A DNA stretch of 64,000 nucleotides from Sistotremastrum niveocremeum HHB9708 (GCA_001630475.1 KV419399.1:62001-126000); one strand, 5' to 3'; counted from the stretch's first letter, positions 1 through 12,116 are shown. Notes: generated by a model not told the origin, from the letters alone. Made by a program: numbers and translations.

Positions 1-1732
1 GCTGCAGCGGTCGAAGCTGAACGGGTCTGCACTGGGGCGGCTTGGGACGGGTTCAGACACTCGTTCAAGCTTTTCCAGCTCGCTGTGGGAACTCACCTCT
101 GGGAGCTGCTGCCGCTGGGCGGGATTGACGGGAGGAACGCTGGATCGAATGTGAGGCAATAGGTCATTGGAAAGCTGGGACTAGTAACTCACAGGCATAG
201 TCGAGTTAAAAGTTAAGTTAGTGAGGACGCGTAGCAGTGAAGCCGGTCAAAGGCAAGGAAAAGTGCCGTCCGAGTCGGAGTTTTGAATTCGCTTTGTCAT
301 CCGTTTCCGCAAACTCTCGAACACTGCCGAATCTTCTGCACTCGCTCGGTGAGTCGGTGTACTCAATCTAATCAACGAATTCGATCGGCCGGCTTACATG
401 CAGCCCGATAAATAAATACAGTGAAAATACGAACATAAATCCGGGAGCTTTCGCTGTACCAGTTCACTCAGGAGTCAGGAGAGCCTTACTGGTTCGGGCC
501 AACAATCCTGCCGCCGAGACTCGGTGGCCAAGTTCCCTGAGCCAAGACTCCATTGCGAGTAAAGGACTCTGACATCGTATGCAACAAGCACGGCATGAAA
601 AGGGCCGGCTATTCCTGTCCATGAGCAAACCTGGTTTATTCAAAGAGCTGTGACTCTCCTTCCCTCGGAGGTGCATCAGATCTACAGTGCATTAATCACA
701 GGCTCGCTTGTCCTTGTCTTATGATTGAATTCTAGAGCCGAGTCCTGCAGGCCTGGTGGCCTGGTGGCCGGAGATGATACGAAGCTTGCAAGACGCAACG
801 AATGGGACATAGACTCGGATGACAAGCTCATCATTTGGTTACAGCAAGTTGGGAAAGAGGAGGATATGATTTCGTCAATCAAACGTGTTTTCGACCAGCT
901 GCTTTGAGTTGAGGCAGAGGTCAAAGTTCAGCATCCAATTGGAGTTCGGTGCAAGTCCGACTACCGAGCTCAAGGAGTAGTATCAAGTAGAGTGATGAAA
1001 CAACAGAGGGCACATCTGACAGTTCGAACAGCTGCGAGGAGAAGCCCCGTGGCAGTGGAACTGACCAGGAGCGAAGATTACCACAAGACGTTCATCGAGA
1101 GCGAGCGAGCAAGTTCCAGTGTCTCGACTGGGAGAGCGACGACAGTTCAGCGCGGACTTGGATAGAGACTCTCTGACCGCATTCAGCAACGATAGATGGT
1201 TTGAGAACCTGCGTTCCGAATTCTTATTTGGTTTTCGCGTACGTATTCCTCAACACCTTGATGACGTACTGGTCCAATTCCATGTCGATAGTTCGAATGG
1301 CCGGCGGGCCCTGAGTCCTACATTACCACGGGAGGCAGTGGTGACACCGACTATGCGATGAAAGGACGAGCGAGATCTCCGGAAGGTTGGTAAATTGGTT
1401 AAGTCACCCAGCGGGCCAGCGGCCAGGTTAACGATATGGCCTCAAGAGGTACAGACCTCTAAAGACATAGGAAGCGCCGGATATACCAAGCCAGATACAT
1501 GTTCTCCGGATTCGTGAAGCTGCACGGCGATGCACGAACTGAAAATGACAGTCTTGAGTCAAATTCTGACTTGATAGATGTCAAAGACTTCAAGGTTGCA
1601 GTTAGGCGCTCGGCGCTTGCCGTTTTGGGTCCTACTCCGATCTGCCTTGACTGAGCACGCACTCGCCAGTGTCTCAGTGTCATTCCCACTCTTCAGTATC
1701 TCGGTTGACGCAAGAATCATCATCATTTCACT
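1..1732. other. Region without a confident gene
   Basis: About 1.7 kb with only short, unconvincing open frames. The left edge (roughly 60-210) could hold the 5' end of a minus-strand gene that leaves the window: on the minus strand a Pro/Gln-rich stretch reading VPPVNPAQRQQLPE ends at a GT-type donor near position 97. There is not enough sequence to name it. The remainder probably contains the upstream region of the first MYND gene. Nothing else is recognised. Confidence 0.3.
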
Positions 1733-2791
1733 ATGAGCGACGAAGAAAGTGATAACTCCCTCGATCTTATCGACGAAGCCTACGAGGACGCGCTACTCGA
1801 CGTCCACGACATTTCTGTCCTCCTCAATTACGAACGCGGGGCCACAGAACCCAGATTCAGGCACGCGAAGCTGCGTGAAGTCGTGACGGCAGGAACTTTC
1901 AGAACTATTCTGCTTCAGACGTCCATTTGGGATGAAGCAAAAGCACCCAGGACAGGGTTTGTTTTTGAGAAACCGCGTTTCAAACGCAACGCGAAGGAGA
2001 ATGACGAACCAGATTTACCTTCGAATATGCTGCCACAACCCATTCCTCCCCTGTTGCAGCATCTTACACCGAAGCAGTTGGAAACGTACTATTGGCAAGC
2101 GAGGAACCACGATGGATGTTTCGGAACGGTCGCGCTCCTCCAGCATTTTCTTGACCTCTTTCCGATGTCGATTCGGCTACGCGTACGAGTGGTGGAGAAA
2201 AACAAGCCGCATGAATATCAAATACTTGCGCTGCAGCGCAAGATCATTGAGTTCCATCTCATGGACCAAAAATCTCTGACTTTAGCTGCCGTACTACCGG
2301 ACAACAAAACCTACGTGTCAGGGTCCGACTCTCCCATCATTCATGCCGTCATTGGCTTCCCTGCTTCAAATGGTGGATCTATGGCCGTACTTGACCTAGC
2401 TTCCCTCCAATTTGGAGATGTCGGAAGGGGTTTCAAGGGGCGCGGTATATTTGTCCTCGAACCTGTCGAAGATTACCTCTCCCGGCTCAATCAGTATGCC
2501 ACGTCCAATACATTCGAGCGAGCCAAATGGAGTGACCGCATGACCGACGCTCCCGAAAGCGACTGGTTGAGAGAGGTGGCACGGAGGGTCAAAGGGAGAT
2601 GGGACAAGCGCGAAACCGTGCATTGGTGTGGCCATTGCGGTGCTCCTCCTCCCCACGATCGAGGGCTCATGATGTGTAAGACATGCAAGCGGGCATATTA
2701 TTGTGATGCTGCACATCAGCTTGCTGCTTGGCCTTTCCACAAGCACTTTTGCGACGCGGGGACGACAAGTTCTGAGTCCACAGCGACATAG
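1733..2791 (+). CDS. MYND-like zinc finger protein, tandem copy 1
   Basis: Single-exon gene of 352 residues and the first of three tandem same-strand paralogues. An N-terminal block reads ISVLLNYERGATEPRFRHAK, the middle has a shared LPSNMLPQPIP and YWQARNHDGCF core, and the last 45 residues form a MYND-like zinc finger. The finger starts with CGHC, continues with CKTC and YYCDAAHQ, and closes with WPFHKHFC. MYND fingers usually bind proline-rich peptides or accompany SET domains; no SET domain is present, so the role is unknown. Where the family normally has the Cys of the YCxxxCQ motif, this protein has His. The gene lacks introns although most neighbours are intron-rich. The start is the first ATG before the conserved block. 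Confidence 0.9.
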   Translation: MSDEESDNSLDLIDEAYEDALLDVHDISVLLNYERGATEPRFRHAKLREVVTAGTFRTILLQTSIWDEAKAPRTGFVFEKPRFKRNAKENDEPDLPSNMLPQPIPPLLQHLTPKQLETYYWQARNHDGCFGTVALLQHFLDLFPMSIRLRVRVVEKNKPHEYQILALQRKIIEFHLMDQKSLTLAAVLPDNKTYVSGSDSPIIHAVIGFPASNGGSMAVLDLASLQFGDVGRGFKGRGIFVLEPVEDYLSRLNQYATSNTFERAKWSDRMTDAPESDWLREVARRVKGRWDKRETVHWCGHCGAPPPHDRGLMMCKTCKRAYYCDAAHQLAAWPFHKHFCDAGTTSSESTAT

Positions 2792-3120
2792 AGCCTGGCT
2801 TCCCCTCTACTGTACGTTCAGTGAGACCGGAGTATGAGCATCCATGATAAACCTAATCTATCTTATAGTATTCACCATCAATTCGTTAATGATTCGTCAG
2901 CCTTGTCGTACTAAATAAACCCTTAAGTTATCTTGCTCTCGTAAAAGCTAGCACATGTAGTTCGCGGCCCGGGGACCCGGGAATCCGCTGTGATCTGTTG
3001 TTTGGCCCGACTTCGATTGCAAGGTTCAAGCCGTTGAAACACACTCGTCGGCGTCTCATATCGCTGTCTCAAACCTGTCTATTGAACTCTCTTTCTTTTC
3101 ATCCGGTGCATAAAGTGAAT

Positions 3121-4179
3121 ATGGATGATAAGCAAAGCAGCCAAACCGGGACCCTTTCTTCGCCAGATGAGACAAACGACATGCAGGGCATTATCCTCGA
3201 CCTGCACGAGATCTCTCTGCTGTTGAATTACGAACGTGGAGCGACAGAGCCCAGATTCAGACATGCAAAGCTACGCGAAGTAGCAACTGCAGCCGATTTC
3301 AAAACCTTTAAGACCCTCAATCGTAGCTGGACTGATGCCAGAGCACCTAGGACGGGTTTGATCTTTGACAAACCCAGCTCCGACCTGAGCGCGGAGAAAA
3401 TGAAAGAACCTGACCTGCCTTCGAATATGCTGCCCCAACCTATTCCTTCCGATTTACAGACCTTAACGGCCAAGCAGTTGGAGACGCTCTACTGGCAAGC
3501 AAGGAACCATGATGGATGTTTCAGGAGTGTCACCCTCTTCCAGCATTTCATCGACCTTTTCCCATCGTCCACCCGCCTTCGGATTCGCACGATGAGAGAC
3601 AAAATACCATGCGAATACTTCTCGGTGGCGTCCGAGCGTATCATCATGGAATTCCACTTGATTGAACAAAGCTCCCTAATGCTGGCAGCTGTGTTCCCAG
3701 ACAACAAAACCTATATCTCCGGCGCGGACACGCGTATAATCCACGCCGTTCTTGGTTTCGCACCAGAAGGAGGTGACTTCGTCGAAACCAATCTCGACCT
3801 CGCTTCGCTTCAATTCGGAGATGTCGGTCGAGGATTCAATGGTCGCGGTACATTCGTCCTTGAAGATGTCGACGAGTATGAGTCACGTCTTGACCGGTTC
3901 GCTCAGGCCAACACTTTCGAGGATGCGAAGCGAAGCAAGAGAATAACCGATGCCCCTGATAGTGAATGGCTGAGACAGGTGGCGTTGAAGGTGAAGGCCA
4001 GGTGGGACAATCGTCAATCTGTGGCCTGGTGTGCCCATTGTGGTGCTCCTCCGGCGCGTGGCCAAGGCCTCAAGAGGTGTACGCAATGCAAACAAGCTCA
4101 TTATTGCGACGCTGAGCATCAGTTTGCTGCTTGGCCATTTCATAAGCATTTTTGCAAGGCAAATCCTACGGCGACGTAG
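3121..4179 (+). CDS. MYND-like zinc finger protein, tandem copy 2
   Basis: Intronless paralogue of 352 residues, the same length as the upstream copy. I chose the ATG at 3121 (MDDKQSS) because the open frame further upstream has no ATG and does not match the sister copies. The conserved LLNYERGATEPRFRHAK block lies near residue 35 and the LPSNMLPQPIP block near residue 100. The C-terminal finger has CAHC, CTQC and HYCDAEHQ, then WPFHKHFC. It shows the same Cys-to-His replacement as its sisters. The 329-base spacer from copy 1 and shared orientation point to tandem duplication. Function is not known; a protein-interaction or regulatory role is only an inference from the finger. Confidence 0.9.
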   Translation: MDDKQSSQTGTLSSPDETNDMQGIILDLHEISLLLNYERGATEPRFRHAKLREVATAADFKTFKTLNRSWTDARAPRTGLIFDKPSSDLSAEKMKEPDLPSNMLPQPIPSDLQTLTAKQLETLYWQARNHDGCFRSVTLFQHFIDLFPSSTRLRIRTMRDKIPCEYFSVASERIIMEFHLIEQSSLMLAAVFPDNKTYISGADTRIIHAVLGFAPEGGDFVETNLDLASLQFGDVGRGFNGRGTFVLEDVDEYESRLDRFAQANTFEDAKRSKRITDAPDSEWLRQVALKVKARWDNRQSVAWCAHCGAPPARGQGLKRCTQCKQAHYCDAEHQFAAWPFHKHFCKANPTAT

Positions 4180-4495
4180 AGCTTCCTGATCCTGTGCATA
4201 TCTTGGAACAAGTCATTGATTTTTGTCATAGCATTTTTGGACCGTTAGTGCCCTCACGATATGCTCGATGGTGTATTAACTTGCATCAGTACTTTAGACT
4301 GTCATTTTACATAATAAATTACGTCTTACACGTAATTTTCTGGCTCCTAAGATGAAGACGAATTCGGTAAACACGTCTGTGCGCGGTTGCTGACTCTCCC
4401 CTCGAAGATCTCAATATCTTGGTCAGTGTCTCGTATCTTTCTCAATTCCTTCCGTTGAACTCACGTTTCCTCTACGAAATACATAGAGGTGAATC

Positions 4496-5551
4496 ATGAA
4501 CGCAACCAAGCACACCTTCGACATCGTGCCTGATGAACCCTACGTATACGAATTTACAGACCAGGACGTTGTGCTGGACCTGCATGGCATCTCTGTAATG
4601 CTAAATTACGAACGCGGGGCAACAGAACCCAGGTTCAGACATGCTAAGTTGATCAAAGTGGCAACAACTCGCGATTTCGAAACGGCCAGAGGCTTCCAAA
4701 CCATCGACCAGGGCGACCTAGCACCCCGAACAGGGTTGCTTTTTGGGAAATACCCACCATCGTCGAATGAGGAGACGGTCCCAGACCTACCATCGAATAT
4801 GCTGGCCCAACCGGTCCCTCCTGGCCTGCAGCATCTAACGCCAAAACAACTCGAGACTTACTATTGGCAGGCGAGGAACCACGAGGGATGTTACGACGCC
4901 ATTGCACTCTTTCAGTACTTTATCGACCTATTTCCCGCATCCACGCGTCTCCGCGTACGTTCCGTGAAAAATGACTCACCGAAAGAGTACTATTGCCTCG
5001 CGGATGCGCGCACCATACACGAATTCGAACTGACCGATCAGCTCTCTCTGAATATGGTATCTGTGCTCCCAGAACGCGTAACCTACATATCAGGTCTAGG
5101 ACACTCCAATTGCCATGCCGTCCTAGGATTCGCACCCCCGGGGCGAGGACCGTATTTTCCTGAGACTGTTCTCGACCTGGCTTCGCTCCAATTTGGGGAG
5201 GCCGGTAGAGGGTTTAAAGGCCGTGGAACATTCGTCCTTGAAGATACCGAAGAATATGTGTCCCGTTTGGCTACATTTTCCAGGGCTCACAACTTCGAGG
5301 ACTCTACGAGAAGTGAGAGGATAAACGAAGCCAACATTCGAGACAATGTTTGGCTGGTGACCCTTGCGGTGAAGGTGAAGGAGAGATGGGATAACCGCCA
5401 ATTCGTACCCTGGTGCGATCATTGTGGTGCCCCTCCGTCGCTGGGTCACCGTCTGCTGAGGTGCTCGCAATGCAAGCAAGCCTACTATTGCGATGCCGAG
5501 CACCAACTATCCGCTTGGCCTTTCCACAGGCATTTTTGCCAGACGATTTGA
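4496..5551 (+). CDS. MYND-like zinc finger protein, tandem copy 3
   Basis: Third intronless paralogue, 351 residues, 316 bases after copy 2. It keeps the LNYERGATEPRFRHAK block, the LPSNMLAQPVP block and YWQARNHEGCY. It also keeps DLASLQFGEAGRGFKGRGTF, found in all three copies around residue 230, which looks like a structural core of the family. The C-terminal finger reads CDHC, CSQC, YYCDAEHQ and WPFHRHFC, again with His where MYND usually has Cys. By eye it is more diverged from copies 1 and 2 than they are from each other, mainly in its first 15 residues and in the linker before the finger. Function unknown. Confidence 0.9.
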   Translation: MNATKHTFDIVPDEPYVYEFTDQDVVLDLHGISVMLNYERGATEPRFRHAKLIKVATTRDFETARGFQTIDQGDLAPRTGLLFGKYPPSSNEETVPDLPSNMLAQPVPPGLQHLTPKQLETYYWQARNHEGCYDAIALFQYFIDLFPASTRLRVRSVKNDSPKEYYCLADARTIHEFELTDQLSLNMVSVLPERVTYISGLGHSNCHAVLGFAPPGRGPYFPETVLDLASLQFGEAGRGFKGRGTFVLEDTEEYVSRLATFSRAHNFEDSTRSERINEANIRDNVWLVTLAVKVKERWDNRQFVPWCDHCGAPPSLGHRLLRCSQCKQAYYCDAEHQLSAWPFHRHFCQTI

Positions 5552-6273
5552 AATTCTGCCGCTCATTGGGTCCCTTCTTATCCTCCATCTGTTAAGATTC
5601 GAACCCTTTGTTCACTATTTTCACCATTCTTTTCTGATACCCATATGCACATGCATATGACTTGGATGGAGATCGGTTCCATAATCCTATAGTTTGGGCC
5701 AAACATGGTCAACGCTTCTTGGTTTTCCAGATACCTCACTAGATGCGTTTGGTTTCATGAGATCACATATTATTTTTCAGCAGCCTGAGGAGCGACAAAA
5801 GAAAGGTAGGAAGGATGAAATACTAGGTTTACAGAACAACCGACACGCCATGCCGACAGTCAAACTCTGGAGGCCGAGAAAATCAGCCTATTCAAAACAT
5901 AAAAACAACTTCAGTTAAGGTCACAGATGTCGAATGCTCCCCAAGGATCGCATACAAAATGGAAGCTTGCCAAAGAACAAACATATTGAAAGTTCAAGTT
6001 GAAACTCTTTGTAATTCGCACACTCAAGCGTATGAGCCCACCGATCCGATCTGAGCTTGAGGTTCTTCTATAGCATTAGCACTGCATAAGTCTTGGGAGT
6101 CGTTTCAGGGATCATCATTTTCCATGAAATCAATTTGCCCCGAATTCCAAGGCCGAATTCAACTTGGCCGAATTGGTGCGGCGGTCGGAAAAGAGGGGCA
6201 GCAAACAAGCCAAAACAACTACCCGAAAGCGTCAAGTCAAATTCTAAAGGCTCACTATTCTTGAGCATTCACG
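5552..6273. other. Intergenic
   Basis: About 720 bases between the last MYND gene and the mitoribosomal gene. Only short open frames; no RNA gene, repeat or conserved domain recognised. Confidence 0.5.
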
Positions 6274-7846
6274 ATGCTTTCGCACTCTTCCAAGCTCATG
6301 CGCAGTCGCGCTCGGCATGCGCGCGACGCAATTCACATCCGATCCATCTTGCAGTCGAGAAACGCCGGTAGCACCGTGGCTACTCGCAAAACAGAAACTA
6401 CAACCGACGACAGCATCGAAAGATTCGAGAAAGCAGTGGACATGGTTAACCGGGGGGGAGCTAAGGGATTACCGTGGAATGAAGCAGTTGATCCATGGAT
6501 GCGAACGTTGGACTTATTCGGTTCGTTTCTGAGTTGATTGTGCTTTAGCTCTGATTCTAGCGAGACCTCCATAGACGTCAGTTTTTCGAAAACGTTCAAA
6601 CCTCCTAGACATCCTCCAAAATCAGCAGACCTCTCAGTTGCTGCATCACTGAAAGAGTCATATGATCGAGTCATTGGCAATATCCGTCATCGATCCAATT
6701 GGCTACGAACAGAGCTTTCACCGTGGATGAAAAGCTGTTATGCGTGCGTTACGATGTTTCTTTATTCGGGAATGGACGCTAATTGTCGCACTTCTCTTAA
6801 ATATCACAGTATGTATGAACTGGCATCCCAAGACGGCTTTCATAAACCCAGCAAACTCCCTGCATGGCGGAGTCTCCCAGACGAAGCCCTCTCCGACGCT
6901 CTCCTCGAGGAATGGAACACATACCTCGCCAACAACGAAGGTGCCAGCCTCTTAAATCCACAATCAGGCCTCCTTTCACCAGGAGGCCGCTTCCGCCCCC
7001 TTCGCTCCCAGCCACAATACACCCTTGATTCTACTTCACCTTCTCGCGAAGAATCCACTGCTTTGAAAACAACTCTTCTCGGAGATCCAGTCAAGGTACG
7101 GAGAATACGAGGCGTCCCTGTTGATGGTCAAATGTTCGACTTTGCTTCTACGAAAGAGAATGCGTGGATTGCGGGAATTAGATGGAGTGCGCTGGAGGCG
7201 TACCTGAAAATTTGTTATGCTCGCGCGAAGTACGTGTTCACGATACATCGATCTTGTATCAAAGTAACCAGATTCTTTCAGAGGTGACCGGTCGATTATC
7301 CGTGCCTATGCCAGCGATCCATTCCGGTCGCTGCTCCTGGAAGAAACTCGACAGCGGAAGATTGCTGCCAATTTATCTAGCACCAATTCGAGCTTGGGAC
7401 ATACGTGAGTCGGCAATGACTCCTTCGTCTAATAATGCTCAAATCAAATGGCCAGATATGTATGGAAATATCATGGCGAAGCCTCTCCCTGTCGGGTACG
7501 GTCACTCAGAATACGTCCCGTTCACTTTGGACGAACTCCCCCTTCGACCGGGAACCGACTGGCTGCGCATATACTCGTCTCTTTCGATACACATCAGGTA
7601 GGAGACCTTCTCGTAGTATTGCCTCGTGCGGTTCTTCTCAATGATTCTTTCCAGAGCTTGGCCGTGTACAACTCCAAGGGCGGGCGCATAGATGCACTCA
7701 GCACACCGGTTGGGGAGACGAAGCGTGTTATCGAGAACTTTGCATTAGAGAAACGGATGTGGTATAACACTCCTTGGATGTTGAAGCAAGAGATGTGGGA
7801 AGGAGTCGAGGCGAAGTACAGATCGTATGACGAGGAGTCTTTCTAG
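6274..7846 (+). CDS. Mitochondrial ribosome protein mL45 / MBA1-like
   Basis: Probable mitoribosome component that helps place nascent chains at the inner membrane, as Mba1/mL45 (Tim44-like fold) does. The N-terminus (MLSHSSKLMRSRARHARDA) is basic and Ser-rich like a matrix-targeting presequence. The domain is recognised from RAYASDPFRSLLLEETRQRK, then GNRLAAHILVSFDTHQ, LAVYNSKGG and ALEKRMWYNTPWMLK. Exons supported by phase: up to 6743, 6810-7229, 7282-7404, 7456-7597 and 7655-7846. A further small intron near 6520-6560 removes an in-frame stop, but its exact ends are uncertain. The intron at 7598-7654 is 57 bases without a stop, so retention would not shift the frame. The family call rests on pattern recall. 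Confidence 0.75.
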
Positions 7847-8008
7847 ACACGCATAGTAGGGTAGTGCAGACAAAGCTATGACATTCTGATTACATCCTAT
7901 GATGCATGATGTATGAACAAATGTGGCTGCAGGTAGAGTAGAAAGACAGTAGAATAATCTAGTAAAATTACAATGTACAATCCCCTTCAGGATAGGAGGT
8001 TCAGGTCC

Positions 8009-8581
<573 letters not shown>

Positions 8582-8760
8582 TGATGTTGATGTTGAAGAA
8601 GAGTTAGGAGGCTTTGGTGCTGGTGGTGGTACTGACTTGAGTGTGGTGCGGAGTCAGGAAGTCGCGCGCTGGATTTATAGGACGCGTCGGAGGGTCCGTG
8701 GGAATAACATCATTGTCGCGTTCATCACGTGCTGCAAAAGTTGATGTTTGGGACAAATAG
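8582..8760 (-). promoter_or_regulatory. Histone H3 promoter with TATA box and ACGCGT element
   Basis: Reading on the minus strand, a TATAAAT sequence lies at 8673-8679, about 95 bases before the ATG. Immediately upstream of it is ACGCGT at 8682-8687. ACGCGT is the MCB site bound by MBF/SBF-type factors at G1/S in fungi; its use here is inferred from position. The same pairing of TATA and ACGCGT occurs in the H2A/H2B promoter. Confidence 0.55.
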
Positions 8761-9306
8761 AGCCAAATCAAGGCCTTGATGCGGCATCACTTTCCCAGGC
8801 CTCTCAATGCGATGGATTCGGGTTTGGTTTGGTATCACCGAGATTGCCGTTATCGCAAAATCAATTCTCACCCTCAATCTCTTTCGCCGCCCAGTACAGT
8901 ACTAGTAACAGAATCGATTTATTCTATATGGGTAGCAGCGTTGCAACGTTGGGCACCTTGATATCCCCTCCTCCTGATCACTGAGAGCCAAATAGGATCT
9001 GCATTCCTATGTTTCTCTAGTAATAATGAACGCTTCGTTCTTCATAATACAGTAGTAATGTTTGAGCATGCATTCGTATGAATCGTATCTTGAGGAGCAC
9101 GTTGAGGCATGGTGATAGTACTATCAAGTGATAATACTGTCGCGCTCATTACTACGTAGTACTTGGTCGCGCAATGCCAAATGCTGAGTGCAAATATGAA
9201 TGTATGAATATTTTGACGTTCGCTCGTGTCGCGCAAATATTAATAGGAACTTGTCTCTTTCAGGGGGACCCCGGGCAATGACATTCATTTTCAAGGTCAA
9301 CGAAAT
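8761..9306. other. Intergenic
   Basis: About 550 bases between the H3 upstream region and the end of the Spc34-like gene. Nothing recognisable beyond short open frames. Confidence 0.5.
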
Positions 9307-11174
9307 TCAGGGAGAAGCAGGGGGAGAAGATAGATCAAATTCAACAATCTGAGCCCCCTTTCCTCTCTCAAACTTGAGCAACTTCTTCCCCACACAATTG
9401 TACAGCGAACGGCGCACATCTTCAGCCGTATATCCTGCTTTTCCCTCATGGCCCTCATCTATAATTCGCGCAGAGACGGCCTCCTTTAATTTTGTCAGGG
9501 GTAACGAATACTGAGGAGGGAGCGATAATAAATTGAGGAGCATGTACGATGTCACAATCTGTGAGGAGGTGGCGGCTGCTGCCTTGATTGGGCTTGCCGT
9601 AGCAAGTGATGAAACTGATGAGGGTGATGGTGGGGGCGGAGGAAGAGTCTGTAAATTGAGGAGAAGGGATCTAAAAGCGAGATTAATACGTGCCGTATCA
9701 TATAATGGTCATCTTACAAAGTTTCTTTGGCTCGCAATGGTTTGCCTTGATGGGTTGGGAACAAGGTTTCTCCCAGTGTGGTCCAAATCTTCGACTATAA
9801 GGCGATATAAGCTGACTTCGACCGATATTCAGAACCAATCCTACCACAATCTCTTCCATCTCCATCGTCACTTTGAATTCTTTCAGCTTCTTACTGACGC
9901 TCGGCGGAGGAGGTTCCGCGACCACTTCGCTCTCAACGGGAGGAAGCGAAGGCTCCTCGACGCCTTCAGCAACAGCGATAGGTGGCTCAGGCACGGGTGG
10001 CAATGGCGGAGTAGTCTGCCGTTGGAGCGGCGGCGGGGGCGGGGAAGGAGATAACCTGACCCTCGTCGGCGTAACCGTGACATCTCCAACTTCGACGTCC
10101 TCGGGTGCGTCAGGCAACGAGGGGGGTGGTGATGGTGATTTCGATCGAGCGATAAATTTCGCAGGTCCAAGATTTGAGGGTTTAGCCATGGATGGATCTT
10201 CTGTGCTCCCCCAGAATTCATCCTCGTCATCTTGAGCGGTTCCTTTCGCGAAATTCGACCACGAGGATTTGGTAATAGGACTATCGGTCACGCTGGGACC
10301 TTTCTCGTTGGCAAGGAGCTGGTCTAGACCATGAGATACCCGTGGAGCATGGTTTCGAGAAGGGACGTGTTCAGGTAGATTCGCAGGCTTTGGCTTTGAC
10401 GATTTGGGTAGCAGGGGTGACGATTCGACGATAGATTCAGATGTCGCTGACTCGTCAGGATGGGACCCGGACCTTGCGAGGAGAAGTGCTTTCTGGGGCG
10501 AATGAGATGAGAGCGTATGAAATGAGGACGAGCTTACCCGTTTCTTGAGAACAAGAATCCGCTCCTGAAGCTCTTGGACGCGTTTCTCTTCGTATCGCGC
10601 GCGAGTTCGTGGTGAGCTTGCTTGAAGCTTCTGAGTCTAGAACATAATGTTAGGGGAATGTAATCTGAAGCGCGTTCACGTACCTTCTGAAGAGTGTCGT
10701 GGTATTCTCGAATGCTTTCATGCAGTTCACTCATTCGATTCAAGACGTGCAGTAGATGGGCTCTCATCTGTGGCATCGATTTGACAGACTGGCTTATGGA
10801 TGTCATTCAGGACTTGATCGAAATACACGCAAGGGAACTTACTATCTATCTATGTATTTGAGAGCAGCTTCTGCGTACACCTCGCCGTCCAGCTCTCGAG
10901 TCACGTCCGGACGCTTTCGTAAGGGAGTCGCTGCTGTAAATCGTTTCCTACTTAATGTAGGATCAGGATCTTGAGCGACGACGCCATTGGCATGATCTAG
11001 AGTAAACAGTCCAAGTTCTGAGTCGTCGAGATCGCGTATAACCTCCTGAATAACAGGGTTGAAGAGGGCAGTGTAAAATGGGCCTGGTTTCGTAGTCCCC
11101 GTCTGTTCAGACGTCGTCCGGATTGAAGTCGCGACGTAGGAAAGTCGGTCGATAGTATCGTTCAGGGAAGGCAT
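9307..11174 (-). CDS. DASH complex Spc34-like protein with long C-terminal extension
   Basis: Likely kinetochore DASH/Dam1 ring subunit that links chromosomes to spindle microtubules. Six phase-consistent exons: 11174-10843, 10792-10684, 10636-10538, 10492-9845, 9794-9718 and 9670-9307, giving 542 residues. The first 60 residues match the Spc34 pattern: SLNDTIDRLSYVA, then PFYTALFNPVIQEVIRDLDD and LGLFTLD. A coiled-coil part (MRAHLLHVLNRMSELHES) follows. Spc34 proteins are usually about 250-300 residues. Here a Ser/Pro-rich linker with an acidic DDEDEFWG patch and a folded-looking C-terminus (YTAEDVRRSLYNCVGKKLLK) are added; the last part resembles a winged-helix module, by inference. The ATG at 11174 is chosen over one at 11297 because the family pattern starts there. 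Confidence 0.62.
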
Positions 11175-12116
11175 CGGTCTTGAAGTCGGCAAGCTCGACG
11201 CGTTGAAGTTCGCGTAGCGATACGACTTTGCCTGCCCTAAACAAGGCGGTGGCCTACAAAATTCTTCCCGCTTAGTTTCTCTTCCATAGCGTCTCATCCA
11301 ACTTGTGAGTGTTTTCCATCCACTCGTTCATCGAACGATGAACAATTTCCATTCAAACTAGAGTTTCTGAGCAACTTTCTGTTGCCATGCTTATTCTTTT
11401 ACTCTCTTCTGAACGCCCTTGCATTGCTCTCGGAACTTTTCTCTGACATAAATTCCTTTGCAGATTATCATTGGAGTTCACCACATCCTGTGTGTAGCAG
11501 TCATTCGATCAGCTGGAATGGTGAGCCTCGTTTCTTCTCTTTGAAATGATGATACAAAGGAATTACCGCCTGACCTTTCGGGGGTTGACGACAATTCCAC
11601 GGCTGTTTTATTTTATAAATCCTGATCCTCTTCTGCCATGACTGTTGTAACACGTCACTGACTGTCTTCTTACAGCTTTGCCGTTCGTGTCTCCCGTTGT
11701 CATTGAAGGAACAGGTTGTAAGGTGAGGCTTATTTCCTTGACATCCCTTTCATGATGCTTTATCACGACGGTCTTCGTACTATCACTGCCGAAAGTGCCC
11801 GCCACAGCTCAAAAGTTCGGGCAACCCCTTCTGATTCTTCATTTCCGTCAATTGGAATTGTCACTGACTATCGTTCCTCTCTCCAGTGTTTCCAGTCATC
11901 ATCGAGCTAACTACTGTATACTATACTGTCTAATGTACACTCCCCACTGAATATATACTCATTGATGTCTCTTATGAATCTCGACACTGTTCCTGGCCCA
12001 CTATAGTCAAATAATGATATGCAACAACAGGATGTGATTAATGCTAAACTACCAAATTTACATAAGTTATAATGCTGGTTGTACATGGGAGTGACGTTAG
12101 GTCCGTTGGCGGTCGA
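11175..12116. other. Intergenic, possible tiny spliced plus-strand transcript
   Basis: About 940 bases. A plus-strand arrangement is possible: ATG at 11518, a donor right after it, an exon from about 11676 (reading ALPFVSPVVIEGTGCK) and another donor near 11721. It would encode only about 25 residues and matches no family I know, so it is not called as a gene. The rest appears to be the upstream region of the Spc34-like gene and downstream sequence of the golgin. Confidence 0.3.

Noticed and set aside
2998-3120. N-terminal extension of the second MYND gene
   Set aside because: This open frame has no ATG, and the ATG at 3121 makes a protein of the same length as its sister copies.
9533-10235. 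Plus-strand open frames within 9.5-10.2 kb
   Set aside because: They are the reverse reading of the Pro/Ser-rich part of the Spc34-like gene, giving Gly/Ser-rich shadow translations.
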